A DNA stretch of 64,000 bases from Spongilla lacustris. Lineage: Eukaryota > Porifera > Demospongiae > Spongillida > Spongillidae. A model generated the notes under the pieces. It searched no databases, was not told where the DNA came from, and saw nothing but the letters and a program-made list of their open reading frames with translations. The position numbers and the translations under genes are program-made. Shown here piece by piece: positions 44,720 through 57,640 of the stretch (within the stretch, counting starts at the first letter, position 1; each line of letters begins with the position of its first letter). Location: assembly GCA_949361645.1 (NCBI GenBank), contig OX442420.1, positions 3,455,882 through 3,519,881 of the forward strand. Reading direction: 5' to 3'.

Positions 44720-45840
44720 AATTGGGAGCGGTAACCTCCCGCACGTGCACGCAAATTTATACTTTTATATGTATGATTGCCTCTGCAACTAATCATTTGT
44801 TATCTCAAAGCCAAACCAAACGCTACGCAGCTGCGGCAAAGGCTTTAAGCTACAATTTATAATCTTACAGGAAGTTGATTTGGAATTTCCAAACGACTGA
44901 AGTCAGTCTCGGTTTTAAACTGGTGCATGAATTTGCTAGACCTTCGTGCAGTGGCAAATGTGTTTTTGATCCCTAACTGACCTCGCCAGACTGTACACGT
45001 ATTTCTTTTGTTTCTATTAGGCTTGTATATACATTTCGAGCATTCACACAACTGTAGTGCCAGTCCTCTTTGCTTCCAGGGGTGTTTCTGTGTATATATT
45101 TGTGCGCACAATAAATAAATTAGATCAGGTGCGTGCGTTTTAAAGCTAAAAAATCAACTCCCTTCCACAACCTACCCTCGATCGCTGATTATTTCGTATA
45201 TGTAACCCCCCTCCCCCCTCCCCCCCCTGACTTGTGAGTCTGGGCACGAGACTAATCTCACGCTAATCTCACGCCTGATTTACCACTGCATGACGCTTTA
45301 AAATAAAAAAGCTATGACGATATACAGTATGTACATGTCATGGTTATCACGCGATATACCTTCTTTCCTTCTCGTGCATCCACTTATGCATGGTTTGAAA
45401 GCATAACTTGCATTGTAATGCAATACATTGTGCATATTGAAATCATGCACAGCAACAGCTTTTCTAGTTCCATACATCCAATTGTACATGTGCAAAGGTC
45501 GCAACAATGAATCTAATCTTGATCGCAGCTCAGATTCATGGTCAAAATATATAATACCATCACCGCGTGAATATTTAATTCCCATAGGCATTAAATTACG
45601 CCGTCGTGCAAAATCCTGCATGTTCAGTACATGTACCATGCAGGGAGTGTTTATAAACACCAGTATTGACAACGGTATACACCGGTATTGACAACGGTAT
45701 ATACATGCATGTATTTAGTATAGTAAAAGATGGCAGAACAGCGCGCGCCCCTGGATGCTTTTATTTAAAATAATCAGAAAACCTGATATATACACTTGTA
45801 CATGCATGTACATAAATGTCCCTAATAACAAGTACAAATA
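44720..45840. other. Intergenic; unrecognised ORF at 45298-45642
   Basis: No gene recognised. A minus-strand open frame with an ATG near 45642 encodes about 114 residues (MVHVLNMQDFARRRN..., MGIKYSRGDGIIYFDHESEL) without repeats or low complexity. No family is recognised and no splice context is seen, so coding status is open. Confidence 0.3.
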
Positions 45841-45841
45841 T

Positions 45842-45931
45842 CACACACACACTCACACACACATGCACACACACACGCATGCACACACACACATGTACAC
45901 ACACAAACACATGCACAAACACACACATGCA

Positions 45932-45982
<51 letters not shown>
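45842..45982. repeat. (CA)n microsatellite with interruptions
   Basis: About 140 bp of CA repeats broken by ATGCA steps, ending in a pure (CA) block. Cys/Val and Thr/His ORFs across it are artefacts. Confidence 0.95.
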
Positions 45983-45985
<3 letters not shown>

Positions 45986-45986
<1 letters not shown>

Positions 45987-47520
45987 CATGCAAGAAAGCA
46001 GGCTCAAAGCAAGCGTACATGTACAAGTATTCATATACCCATCGCAAGTAAACAAGCTAGCCGCATCAAATAACGATACATGTATGTACTGAGGATGCCA
46101 AGTACCTCATCCCACTTACCATTGCTCTATCGAGAGCTGGTTGATCATGCCCATCGCGTTCGAATCGTTACCTGGTACTTACATTACACACACAGATGGT
46201 ATATATGCATGTATAAACCGATCATCATAGAGACAGGCAAAACAAATGTTATTCCGCAATAGCATAATGATTATCCATTTGCCTGTCCCACCCCGACCCG
46301 ATCGTAAGATTTTCAAGTACATATTTTTTAAACGCTTTTTTTAATCACGACCTTCAGTCCGCACGAGCGCACCCCTACCCCTCTCGCACCCACCCCCTGA
46401 TCCGCCCATTTTTTTCAATATACAGTCATCCATGCATCCTAAAACATTACGACAAGAGCGCAATCAACGTCATAACTTACGGTTCGATTCTTCGTCAAAA
46501 GTGTTGCGAATGTCTTTGCTTGTCTAGCTATTGTCGCGTGCATGCATGACCCCTCAAGTCAATATCAATATTCATGACGGGATCTTTGTCTCGGCCCCAA
46601 ACTCAGTTAGCAGCGGATGGATTACATCACCGCTACGCTAAGCAATTGCAAGGGTCTGGTATAACCGTAGATAGTATAGTAAGTATCTAGAGCTCTATGG
46701 TACAACTGTAAACCCTGTATAACTGTAAAACTGAGTGACATTACACAATTTAATGTATTTTTGCGTGGGCTGTTTTACTCGCACGGAACTGGGAAGGTGG
46801 GTGATTGCGAGCAGCTCAACATCATCATGCCTTATTACGCACGTATTTTCATGAGTTGTTTGTGCCTATTGCTGGTGTAAGGTCCCCTGTAACGTAAGCC
46901 TATCAGAGTCTCCTTTACACACTCCATCATAGCGATCAACTTGCTACAAGCACGTGCACGATTCGCACATCAGGATATCACTTGCCACTACCTGTGAAGG
47001 CGTACTGATAGGGTTAAGTGGCCGAAGTTAACGATATATCGCGGTTAAATTTGACGTACCGCGGTTATTTATAGCAGTTAAAGTAATTTTACGGCGGATA
47101 ATTAACCATGCACGCAGTTAACCTAGAAGCTTCGAATTCTGACGGAGAAATATGGGCTTATGCATCGTTTCTTTGATATGTTATTGACATGCAACAGAAA
47201 ATGCACTTTCTGAAGGAGCGGTTGAATCAGGAATGGCTAGCTAAATAAAGAATAGTCAAGTTTAGCCATTATAAAGTATTTCACGTTCTTTTCTAAAGTC
47301 TGTTTCGTCTTCTTTTATATACTTATCAAGTTCTTTGTCTACATTTTCTGTATTGTATTCATTTGACTCCCTTTTTTTAACCATACAAATAGTATAAGTT
47401 AAAATCATCATCATTTGTACTTGTCAGTAGCAGAAGATATCCTTGGTATCTTCCTGGAATTTTTTTTTGCACAAAGATGTCCACTGATATGTTACTCATT
47501 TGCATGCCGCTACTTAGCTT
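45986..47520. other. Intergenic, nothing recognised
   Basis: No coding region seen. A hAT-like terminus (CCCCCTGATCCGCCC) occurs at about 46394-46409. Confidence 0.35.
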
Positions 47521-47527
47521 TTAGCTT

Positions 47528-48495
47528 ACTTTTTTGCTGTGCAGGTAGCGACGGCCCTCTAACAGTCTCTCTACGCACCATGCAATATAAATGTAATTAA
47601 ACAGAATGGAAAAAGGTCGCACTGAAATGATATTCTTCACTCCCGGCCAGGCCTCCCCACAAAAAAACGATAGGAGGGAGTTATCAATATCCACAAATGC
47701 CCCCAATTTTCCCCGCGTTTCTCGTGGCCGCCGACAGCCAGCCCGGAGCCCGGGGCAAAAGTATGTATCCCGGGCCCTTATGTCGTGCAGCATATAGACA
47801 CCACCGTAATAGAAATGGTCCAGTTGTTCTAAATTGCAAGACGCCACCCCGGGAAAAAGGTATACCCCTCCCACCCAGCTAGAGGGTACAGTAACCTTCC
47901 CCTCCCACCCAGCTAGAGGGTACAGTAACCTTCCCCCCCCTCTCCCTATCGGGGTCTGCAATGACTCTGCATGGGGCACAGTCCAGAAGCAGACGCTTTT
48001 TGCGTAGAAAAAACTGCGCAAAAAATGCACTAATTGATGTGGGTCCCGGGCCCCCGGAGGGCTGTAAAAGCTCCCCCATCGAGCATTTCGAATTGTCTAG
48101 ATGAAAGTACGATGTTCGATGATGTAATAATATGGGTGTGGGAGCTGAGACGCTGGAGAAAAGTGGATTAGTTTATTGCAACTAAATGTACTAGACAACC
48201 GTGCAACCAAAAAAAACACGTCAAATCAATTATTGATTCACAATAGATTTCACAGTAAAATCAATCGCAAATCAAGCGCCCTTGTGATTTTGCTGTGAAA
48301 TCATGCGTTGATTTAACAATTGATTTAAAATCTGTTGCAAAATCAAAAATTGATTTGATGCGTTTTTTTGCTGTGCAGGTGGCGACGGCCCTCTAACAGT
48401 CTCTCTACGCACCATGCAATATATATGTAATTAAACAGAATAGAAAAAGGTCGCACTGAAATGATAATCTTCACTCCCCCCACATTCCAGGCCCC
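47528..48495. repeat. About 130-bp direct repeats flanking a GC-rich insert
   Basis: 47528-47660 and 48362-48490 are near-identical (TTTTTTGCTGTGCAGGT ... GGTCGCACTGAAATGATA). Between them lie a tandem duplication (CCCACCCAGCTAGAGGGTAC, 47875 and 47904), GGGCCC-rich text and an AT-rich set of imperfect inverted AATCAAT-type repeats (48217-48360). It looks like a non-autonomous transposon pair or an element with direct terminal repeats; not identified. Confidence 0.5.
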
Positions 48496-48588
48496 GGAGT
48501 TGATTTATGGTGGTAAATCATGCTCGCTCGTTAATTAAACAAAAATACAGTGATTGGTAATTGACAAGATATAAAAAACATTCTCTCT

Positions 48589-48688
48589 GAGAAAGTTAGT
48601 AGCATATAGGATTTGAAGGCAATAGTGGTGTAAAAAGGAAGGGAACAAGGGATTCAGTGAAGATATACAATAATTCTTCCTATTTTAG
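48589..48688 (+). mobile_element. Single diverged arm of the 15.6-kb hairpin element
   Basis: GAGAAAGTTAGTAGCATATA, GGATTTGAAGGCAATAGTGG and GTGTAAAAAG match the arm at 15555-15655 in order, with several differences, and the inner end TATTTTAGC is also shared. There is no second arm. Confidence 0.6.
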
Positions 48689-48699
48689 CGTTTTTTTTG

Positions 48700-50870
48700 A
48701 TTGGAAATATATATATATAATCAGAAAGCTTACCCATTTATAAAGAGTAATAGCTACTTTTTTTGGAATTGTGCTTTATAAATAACTCCCTGTTACATGA
48801 AAATGTCGAATGGGTATATAGTTTTTGATGTGGTAAATGCCCTCGGGTACACTTTTTTTTGGGTCATGTTTCCCACTACCATGAGTATTACTGAATCAAA
48901 ATTGCATTAAATATGGGTTATACAACTATAGGAGGGTACATAAATTCCTTTTTCAAACAAGCCAACTGAAGCTTCTATTGCACTCGTTTTCAACTGTAAG
49001 TTACAAGACATTGGGACGTGGTCCACTCATCCAAAGTGCTAGCGAAGGCATGTTTTGCAATTTCTACCAAAACATCAAGTCAGTACCTGTCTGGATACGA
49101 TTCTTGCGGTAATGCCGTTTTCACATTGAGTCATTACCTTGCACTGCATATCACTCCGACCGTAAGAGTTGATTACATGTATTTAACTTAGAGCCACAAT
49201 TTTAAACCATCACTGTGCCTAGAACTAATGGGATACATTGTGGTTAATTTGTCACTGAAATTACTCATTAAATTCGCAATTATCGTAATATGCTACAATC
49301 TGATTGGAGCCGCAAGATTTCGGTCACTTTTTCTACGCGAGTGTTGCCGTAATGGTGATGTAATCCATCCATTACTGCTAAGTGGGTCTGGAGCTGAGAT
49401 TATACGGACCATGGGGGAAAGTACTAGGCAACCAACCCGTTCCCGGCTGAGCTAACGTAAATTACTACAGCGTCATATTGTACGTGTTACCTACTTCGAA
49501 CGAATCATTATTGCAACATAACATAACATCAAATTAAACCAAACAGTCTGACGACTTGAATAAAACACTGAACTATCCATCGTTGCCTTCTACTTCAATA
49601 GCAAAAAAGAGCAAAACTATCTGATTTCTTGGTATTAATTAATTATGATTTTAATTTTATTTATAAACAATGCTTATGCAGAAAATAAAAAGATAGCAAA
49701 GCTTACTTTGACCTTCAGACCACAAGTGTGAAACCAAAGCTATCATTATTATTATTATTTGTATACTTTAAGATCAATTACGTATGCACTTTGAATTATA
49801 TGCTAATTTACAGTTCAACCAATAGCATAACAAAACATTCTTTTAGCTGAATTGAAGGGTATAATTTGTAATAGTGCATTTTTGTTCCGTTTTAGTTGTA
49901 TGTAGGTGATCTGTGTGTCATTGGCCTATATTTTTTATGGGGGGCTCGAGGAAAGAATAAAGAGGGACAAGGTGCTTGTAGAGAGGGATAAAGGGTGGAG
50001 ATCTACTTAGCAGTAATGGAAGACAAGTCAAAGTGTAGTATATATAGAGGCAGAGTCACCTAATACAGTATATATAAGTACAGCAGCCAGAGATGATAAA
50101 TATCATTGCTGCATAGGGACAAAAGGGTGGAAGGATACAATGTAATTTCGAGCCTATATGGTTCTGTGAATTGCAGTACTTGTGACATGAAGCTTAACCT
50201 TATAAAGCAGGGACCAAGGCAATTACGAACATACCCTGTGCACATGCTCACTCCCCCCCCCCCCCCCCACTATTCAACCTTTTCACTAGCCATAGAAATA
50301 GCTGGGTTATGATGAAATGGTATTAGTAGAATGTGCATGCACATTGTGGAATGTATGTTTTTGTGATTAGTGTATTTGTGTCTTGTGCCTGTCTGTGACG
50401 TGCGTGTGTGACTTTTGGAAGGTGCATGGTCTCTGTGTGTAGTGCACATGCTGATATTGTACTTTTTGTATGTGTTTCCACATTGTATGTGATGTGTGCA
50501 TACGATTTTGTGAGTGTCTTTTGTGCACCAAACATATGTAATCTGATAGCAGTTGTCATATTTATGCAGACCTCAATCCTAGGAATCTTGTTGGACAGGC
50601 ATTGCACGTATTCATCATCACTGCTATAGTGTATTCAAGGGCGGATACAGTTAATGTGTGTCTGGTGGATGTTGTATCTCACGTGAGGATATCTGATTGG
50701 GGGGTGGGGAAGGTGGGCGTGGTGAGTATATCCCTTGTCAAGCTTGGGAGATATGGGAGTGTGGTCCCTATCCTCAAAGAGGGGCCCTTGTAGGGGCCCT
50801 CTCCCCAAGCTAGTGTGTTGACACCTGTTTTGTTAACTGATAATGATGGGTCAAACAGTATACATGCATT
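48700..50870. other. Intergenic, nothing recognised
   Basis: Only chance ORFs. A C run lies at 50256-50268, and AAGGGCGGAT, a hAT-like terminus, at about 50638. Confidence 0.35.
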
Positions 50871-50880
50871 ACAGGATTTT

Positions 50881-51893
50881 CTAGATTAATTGGTGAACTT
50901 TACAACCGTGACACCATCTTAGCTGCCACTGAGCATAACTGTGACTTTGGTGTCCAAATGTACAGTGTGTAGGCTGCACTTTCCCATCTGCCAAGTGTCG
51001 TATCCCATTGGGTGCCGCTGTTGTCGCCGCCCCTATCCTGAAGCTGTGCCCTGAATAGTGACTGGGGTCTATGCCTGCTGCTGTCATTGCTTCACTCATC
51101 CCAGAAACCAGGCGGTCTCGAGTTAGCGCATGGCCATCCTTGAACTTAAAGAATGGACCTGGCTGGGAGCCCCTCATCACCATATAGTTTAGTATGGAGG
51201 CCACAGGGCACAGGGTTGTCCCTGTGGTGCCCAGGTAGCCGGACTACCACACCCTTCCGGAATGGATCCGTCTTTGATGCCTTATTGTTACCTCAATGTA
51301 CTGTGGGGCTTTAATGCTATCTGTCCGTACATCCCCCATGGCTCAAGTGAACTGCAGGGTCATACGCTGAGTCCGATGGAACCACAACCTCTCCTGATCG
51401 CAGGAACCCGAAGAAACACATGCATGCTGCTGCCCATAGCATAGTAGCATCATGCTGGGCTGCTGCCTGTACCCAGACTGCTTTCAATTTTTCCAAGTAG
51501 TGTTATTGGTAGGCATGGGCGAGTGTTTCCTCCTGACAACTTTCGGAATCCCCTGATTGCATACCCCTCACGTGGCATCCCTCCCACGTTTGGATCATCC
51601 AACCCCATTGCAATTTGAGAGTACGTAGCGAACGCCCGCAAGGTATGTCTTGGCTGTGTTGCCTGATATCCATCATTGTATAGTGAGGCAACAAACTATG
51701 TGAGAGTGTTCTCAGTTACTGGGAAGGCTGTTAGCTTCAGCATTTCACACAACTTGATGTAACAGTTGCCACCAGCTCTGTACATGTTTTTGATTGATGG
51801 TGCTACTCTGGCTGAAAACAGTTCAATCGTGTCCAAGCAACTGATGTCCAGTCTGGCTGCTGTGTGATCAGCACCTGTGGTGAGATGTGACAT
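50881..51893 (-). pseudogene. DIRS-like tyrosine recombinase relic
   Basis: The minus strand holds, in three frames, an N-terminal part (ARVAPSIKNMYRAGGNCYIK), a middle part (DDPNVGGMPREGYAIRGFRK) and the catalytic C-terminus (GPFFKFKDGHALTRDRL, YSGHSFRIGAATTAA with the H..R pair). This is the recombinase of DIRS/Ngaro-type retrotransposons, which integrate without an integrase. Frame breaks show it is inactive. Confidence 0.7.
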
Positions 51894-52099
51894 CGGCGTG
51901 CGGCCGGTACCTGAGAAGCAAAATACGCAAAATCATTTCATGACAGAGCATCTTCCAGCCCATTCTCCTTCCCGGGAATATGGGCGGCTCGGATCTCCAA
52001 CCCATACATAGCCTTTATAAAGAATAAGCAGCGAATAATGTGCATTGTCCAGGGTTTCTTTGAACTCTCAGATCACTGCTGCTTTGTTGTCACAATACA

Positions 52100-53285
52100 T
52101 TAATATATATTGTCTTTCCACATTCTACCCCCCACCGCGCATGCCAACACCATTGGCAGGGTTTCCTTCGGAGTAATGGGAGTCTGCGTGAGCTCAGGTG
52201 GCCATTCGTAGTGGATCCACCCTTCATCCCACCAAGCTGCACAGCCCAGTGACCCAGATGCATCTGAGTAAACCATCACATCGGGTGTTTTGTTGTTTTG
52301 TAATGGAATTGCTGACACCCCATTCCATGATGCGAGAAACTCATGCCACCACATAAGGTCGAATTGAAAGGTGGCATTACGGCGGACTAGGCGATGGTTT
52401 GAGTTAACCCTTTTTAGAAGATCTAGCATTCTTCTCAGGAATGACTGACCAGGGCGAACAACCCTACAAGCGTGCTCCAGCTTTCCTACTAGTGACTTTA
52501 AGTCCCTTGCTGCTGTCACTTTTTTGTGAAGCCATGCTGCAATTAGGGCCCTGAGCTCGGACAGCTTCTCTAGTGGGAGTCGGAGCTCATGATTGTCTGC
52601 ATCGATCTTGATGCCCAGAAACACCACACTGGAGGAAGGACCCACGGTCTTTTGCTCCACTATCTCCACCCCCAGCCTATGAAACACGGACCTTAAAATG
52701 GAGAGGTAGTCAGCGCATTGCTGTAAACATGGTGACCCCATCAGCAGGAAGTCATCTAGATAGTGCATGGAATTGCAGACTCCCTCCCTCTGGCATGCCC
52801 ATTCCAAAGCATTGGCCATCATTTTAAATATTTTTGGCACTGCACCTTCGAACTGCATGCCAAGCAGCCAGCAGTCCTCCGGGTGGACTGGAACAGTCAA
52901 TAGGCCACCTTAATATCTACCTTTGCCATTTGTGCCCCCTTTCCTAGCTTTATGACACGACTTGCTGCTTCGCCGACTGATGCATAGGTCAGTGAGCACA
53001 ACCTTTTATCTATGCCACTGATTACACTGGCTCCATCCGGTGATGATAGGTCAAGTAGGAGCCTCCATTGCCACTACATGTAGATCCTTTAGGAATTACC
53101 CCCAAACCGACTAATCTGCATGGAATGTGTGGGCCAACCACTCTGCCCTCAGCACATTCGGCGGCCAGGTAATCACTGATCACCTGAGTATGTTCACGTG
53201 CCAAAGGCAAGTTGCTCTTGCTACTCCGGCAGGTGTGACCCTCATAGTTGAATCCCACCCTGAACCCATCCCTTAAACCAGACAT
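52100..53285 (-). pseudogene. DIRS-like reverse transcriptase/RNase H relic
   Basis: 53285-53022 encodes the N-terminal RT part (GFNYEGHTCRSSKSNLPLAR, YLAAECAEGRVVGPHI). A separate frame, 52900-52100, gives PVHPEDCWLLGMQFEG, APKIF-like text, the active site MHYLDDFLLMG, then VFLGIKIDADNHELRLPLEK and GKLEHACRVVRPGQSF, and RNase H with VMVYSDASGSLGCAAW. The region normally between GMQF.G and PKIF is deleted, and a frameshift separates the two ORFs. It fits the DIRS order gag-RT-RH-recombinase read leftwards. Confidence 0.75.
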
Positions 53286-53599
53286 TATGTAATCCCTGAA
53301 TAATTGTCAGGGTGGTTGTAGAGGGCTTCCTCCCATGCTGATCAAGTCAGCGGGGTGTTGATGGTGTCCCCGGGGCTTGGTGATGTGAGTGCCATACTAC
53401 ACCTGGGCCTGCAACTGTCAAGGGCTATGAGGCTTTGTGTGTACATGTACACACCTGAAAGTTCATGGTACAAAGAGAACACTTTTATCACTACACATTC
53501 CAGCTATTGTCACACTCAATATATCCAACTGAATAAAAGATATCTGTTTACCATGCAAGCTTTCAACCCAGCAGCCCTTATTTTCACACCCCTGTTGAA

Positions 53600-54997
53600 T
53601 TCGGTTTACATCACATGGCCCCTGCTTCACTGGGTGAGCTCCCCCACATGCCTAGGCAGACATGCCGGTAACGGCACCACGGACGTGTGCATCCCATTTC
53701 ATTCCACCTCCGGCAGACCTTGGTGGATGGGGTGTTTGAGCTAGCCCCTGCACCACTGGCCTTGGGTATACATGCTGTGAACACCGCCTCGAGGGTGCAT
53801 TCCATGTCTGTTTGGTCGAGAAGGGGCAGTCCTTTACAGCATGGTCCATTGATGTGCACAAGCTACACCAGGCCACGGTGTTGGCCTTTCCTGTGGTATA
53901 GGAAGGGATTTATGTGTTTGCAGTACTGTGCCCAAGCTAGGCCACTTAGTCAGAGTTGACCTTCATGATGGACACCATGTAGGCCAGCAGCTCTGGCACA
54001 GTCTCTGGATATTTTTGTGACATCACACTTGTGAACATAGCAAAATACCGGATCAAGGTGTTTGTACCTGTCACCTGGCATTTTCGGCGGGCTAGGCCCA
54101 AGGCATTGACCATTGGGTCATCTCCCTTCTGCAGCCAATTATCTGACAGCATCTCCCCCCAAGTCGACTAACTCCCACCGCCATATCCTCTCTGCTAGCT
54201 TCTTAGGGACTGGGGCCATCCCTTGCCCTACATAGATGCCTTGCTCAGCTGTGAGCGTTAGTGCATCTAGGGGGTTCCCCTGACCCACAGGTGGTAAACC
54301 ATCTACCAAAATAGCCACGTTTCGTGAGTGCATGAGCACCCTCAACTGGCTGGGTTGTCGGGACCACTGCATCCACCATGATGAACAAAAAATTAAAAAA
54401 TAAATAAATAATAAAATAAAATCCAAACTGAACTACAGATAATTAACACATAGATCATTACCATGATTAATAAAATTAAGCATGCTGTAGTCACGTGCAT
54501 CGCTAGATCCGCAACTACTCGCTGAAGCTCGCTGGAATAACGGCGTTGTGTTGGTTACCCGCTGGGGTAACGGACATCAAGGGTTACTCACTGGAGTAAC
54601 GGGCATCAAACGGCCGCACGGTGTCGGGCACGCGATGACTCGTAGGAATCATGGTATCTCGCTGTAACCCTTATATCTAGCTGGCTGTTGTCGTATTACG
54701 TTGACACATCTACTATGCATGCTTGACGTCGTCATCCTACCATGTGGGAGAAACATGTAAATCCCTTGTGTGCGCGTGCTCACCCGGCATCCATCCCAAC
54801 CGTGCTCACTCCGGTGCTAGGGCCTTTTCTACTAGAGCCTGAACCATGGTCTCCACCACACTGCTTGATTGGGTGGTTAAGCCGCTGGCCTCTCCCTCAC
54901 CATCTCCCATATCTGCTCTAACCAAAAGAACTGGATGTCGAGAGCTCCTACTCTGCCGTGCTGCCACGAGGTTCAACTGCCTCAATTGCGCATGCAC
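53600..54997 (-). pseudogene. DIRS-like gag region relic
   Basis: Broken minus-strand frames upstream of the RT include a CCHC knuckle (CSLCTSMDHAVKDC at about 53870-53829), a capsid-like LIRYFAMFTSVMSQKYPETV block (54070-54010) and an N-terminal part at 54997-54806. The order and the adjoining RT support gag. The left flank at 54540-54620 contains a twofold GGGGTAACGGACATCAA / GGAGTAACGGGCATCAA repeat that may be terminal repeat sequence. Confidence 0.55.
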
Positions 54998-54999
54998 AG

Positions 55000-57430
55000 C
55001 ACTCTAATATCGCATTAACCTGGTTATAATCCATTAACCTTCACGAATAATAAAAGGGGGGGAGGGGGGTAGAAAGGGGGTCCTGCGCCTGTCCCCTCAG
55101 AAAAAAAAATTTGAGCATTGAATTCCTGGTTTTGAAACGTTTTTCACACCTTTAATACACTTTACAATTACAGCACAAATTATACAGCACAATGTGGCAC
55201 TACTAATCCCGGCATGGAATATGATTTTATAAGAATTGCAGCTTTCGTGTGTGTAGTCTTGCTATTGCTATGTTTCTATGGACATGCAATAAAGTTAGAC
55301 TACTAAGTCTGTTCTCTCCCATTGGTGTCCTCAAGAAAGGCTTAAGTCGATGTAAAGCTGAGAATGTAAGTTAGGCACACAAGACATTACTGGAATTGTA
55401 ATCATTATTCTCAACAGAGTAGAAATGTTGGGAAACAGTATACTGTCACACTTGTTTAGTGCTTCAATAGGGCTGTCTGGCAGGTCCATTTGTGTTTCCA
55501 ACAGTGCAGCTCAGTTTGCAGTGAAAGAGGAGCAGGTAAATCATCCTTGTAGAGTGATGCAAGATTGTTGACAAGAGTCTGCCAATCATCCTTCTTACAA
55601 ATAGTACAAGGTACCATGCAAACACAGCCCAAGAATTGCTACTTTTGCATTTGTAGAAAATTTGTCCTCCATCTCCTGCAAAAGATGATCAAGGAAAGGA
55701 GCAGTCAGTGATTTTCAGTTACACTTATAGGTACATCTGCCTCAACATTCGATCTTTCAACTGTAGATTTCTGTATAACTGTTGGTTCAATTTATTGGAT
55801 CCGTTTTTTGTGAGGCAAACTTTACTCGGATTATACATGTGATGTCTAGTTTTATTACATGCAGAACCCTTAATTGTTTTTATTCATTGCTTGACACACT
55901 GGCACAGTTCATTGCTAAAATCGAGATACTGTCACTATTGATCAGTAGCATGCCCATCTGTATGCATCATCCGGTAGTAATGCTGTTAATGATGAATTAA
56001 TATATTTTGTATAACTGAAATACTGTTGCCTGTGGTAGAGCACACACATAGGTACTATGTGTGTGCTATTTTTGTAGTTTTAGTTTTATATTGGATCTCA
56101 CTGTACCTATTTATATAGTTTTTACAAAATTAATATTTACAGATAAATGTAGCCCAATGAGTTCTGAGTAACTTGGCTGAGTCAAAAGCTAATAAGCTTA
56201 CCTGCAAGCTCAGATAAACGTACTATAATAGCATCCTAGATCTGGGACAAAAGTCCTAGATCTCGGACATCTGGAGATTAAAGATTAAACCTTTGATATA
56301 GCTGAGGAGATTGTATACAACTACCAATGTCAGCAGAAAAGAGAACTGTTCTATCACTGGAAGCAACCCACGTGCGTCACTTACAGTGTCTCTGTTCCAA
56401 GAGACAGAATCTTTTCCAACTATAGTACTATACCGAAGGGGCGTGGTTCAAATTAAAAGGAAGCGTGTTTAAAGGGAAGGAGCACCCCCCCCCCCCCCCC
56501 CCCCCCCCCGATCCGCCCTTGGTATTAATTGCTTATCACTGTGCATCGGCTGAGACCATGTCTTATTACAATCTATGCTAACTTATGTGCATGCACCCAA
56601 CAGTAATTTACAGTAGCACTTTGAGGGACAGCTGATTGAGACATGCATTTTTTAAAATGTTTTTGAAAAGCAACAAGTGCCTTTCTTTTTCTAGATGAGG
56701 GTACTACATGTAAAGTATGCTTAGATTTTATCGTTTTATAGTACGTCATTACCTTGAGCTTTTTTTGGCCATGCCTCATCGGGGTAACACGTACAGATGG
56801 CAGCCCAGGTTAAAATATGAGTATGGGGTCCCCTTGCCGATGGCCAAATATGAATACAGGGAGATGGGGGGCCCCTCCTAACATTTGATCAAATACGGAT
56901 ACGGTGGTCCCCTACCCCCCTTGCATTGCTGCGTTCCGTGCCGCTTGATTTTTTTTTCAGTACTGTTTTGCTATGATACAATACAAATGACTGTGCGAGG
57001 CCCCTATTATACCTTGAGGCCCCCCCCCCCCATTCCCCCAACAGCTCTGGTAATAGAATTTTTGGTTTGATTTTAAAAAATAAAAAGGATATTGTTTGCT
57101 TTAAGAATACCAAAAAAGCTGATACCCAAACCTGTATATTAGCAGAGGAGGCTATAAAAAGGGCAAGGGAGGAGGAATGCCTGGAGACCAACCCTTTTCT
57201 CCATCATGATATATTTTTTAAGGTTTATATGTCTGTTTGCAGAGTGCTGAGATTGTACCCAAAAAAATGTGTCCCAATTTCTAATTACAGAGATTTTATT
57301 TTGATATGTTAAGACATTTTCGTTTGTTATACTACTTGTATTGGTGGAGTGATGTAACTGTGGCATTAATTCAAATAAACATTTTTAGCAATGTATCACA
57401 CTGTAATTAACATTTTGACTCAGGTATGCA
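55000..57430. other. Intergenic with hAT-like terminus; possible exon at 57100-57210
   Basis: Mostly AT-rich non-coding DNA. A run of about 30 C at 56480-56509 is followed by GATCCGCCCTTGG, a hAT-like terminus. A plus-strand segment at about 57110-57205 reads ADTQTCILAEEAIKRAREEE and CLETNPFLHHD, which looks protein-like, but no family or clear splice pair is seen. Confidence 0.3.
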
Positions 57431-57433
57431 GTT

Positions 57434-57640
57434 CTAATCCAGTCCTTGCATAATACTCCTTGCTGAAAGCTTCCCTGAAATGATCTTCAGAATTTGTTTT
57501 CGATGCAGCATTACAGCAATTTTCAAATCATTTTGAAGCACACTGTCATCTAGTTCCAATAACGTAATACCATCAATCCACTCTTTTTTGAAAGTATCAA
57601 CATATTGGCCAAGATTCATGGCTGTAAGAAGATCTGTTAT
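57434..57640 (-). CDS. GAREM-like copy 3, exon 2: SAM domain and stop
   Basis: A 207-nt exon after a strong acceptor (TTTTTTCTTTTCCAG), phase 0, encoding 68 residues: ITDLLTAMNLGQYVDTFKKE, WIDGITLLELDDSVLQNDLK and HRKQILKIISG. It is a complete SAM domain, slightly shorter than in copies 1 and 2 and more diverged. It is intact although exon 1 is broken. Confidence 0.75.
   Translation of the reverse strand: MTDLLTAMNLGQYVDTFKKEWIDGITLLELDDSVLQNDLKIAVMLHRKQILKIISGKLSARSIMQGLD

Noticed and set aside
46130..46180. Possible tRNA T-arm (CGCGTTCGAATCG)
   Set aside because: No matching acceptor, D-arm or anticodon stem can be drawn around it.
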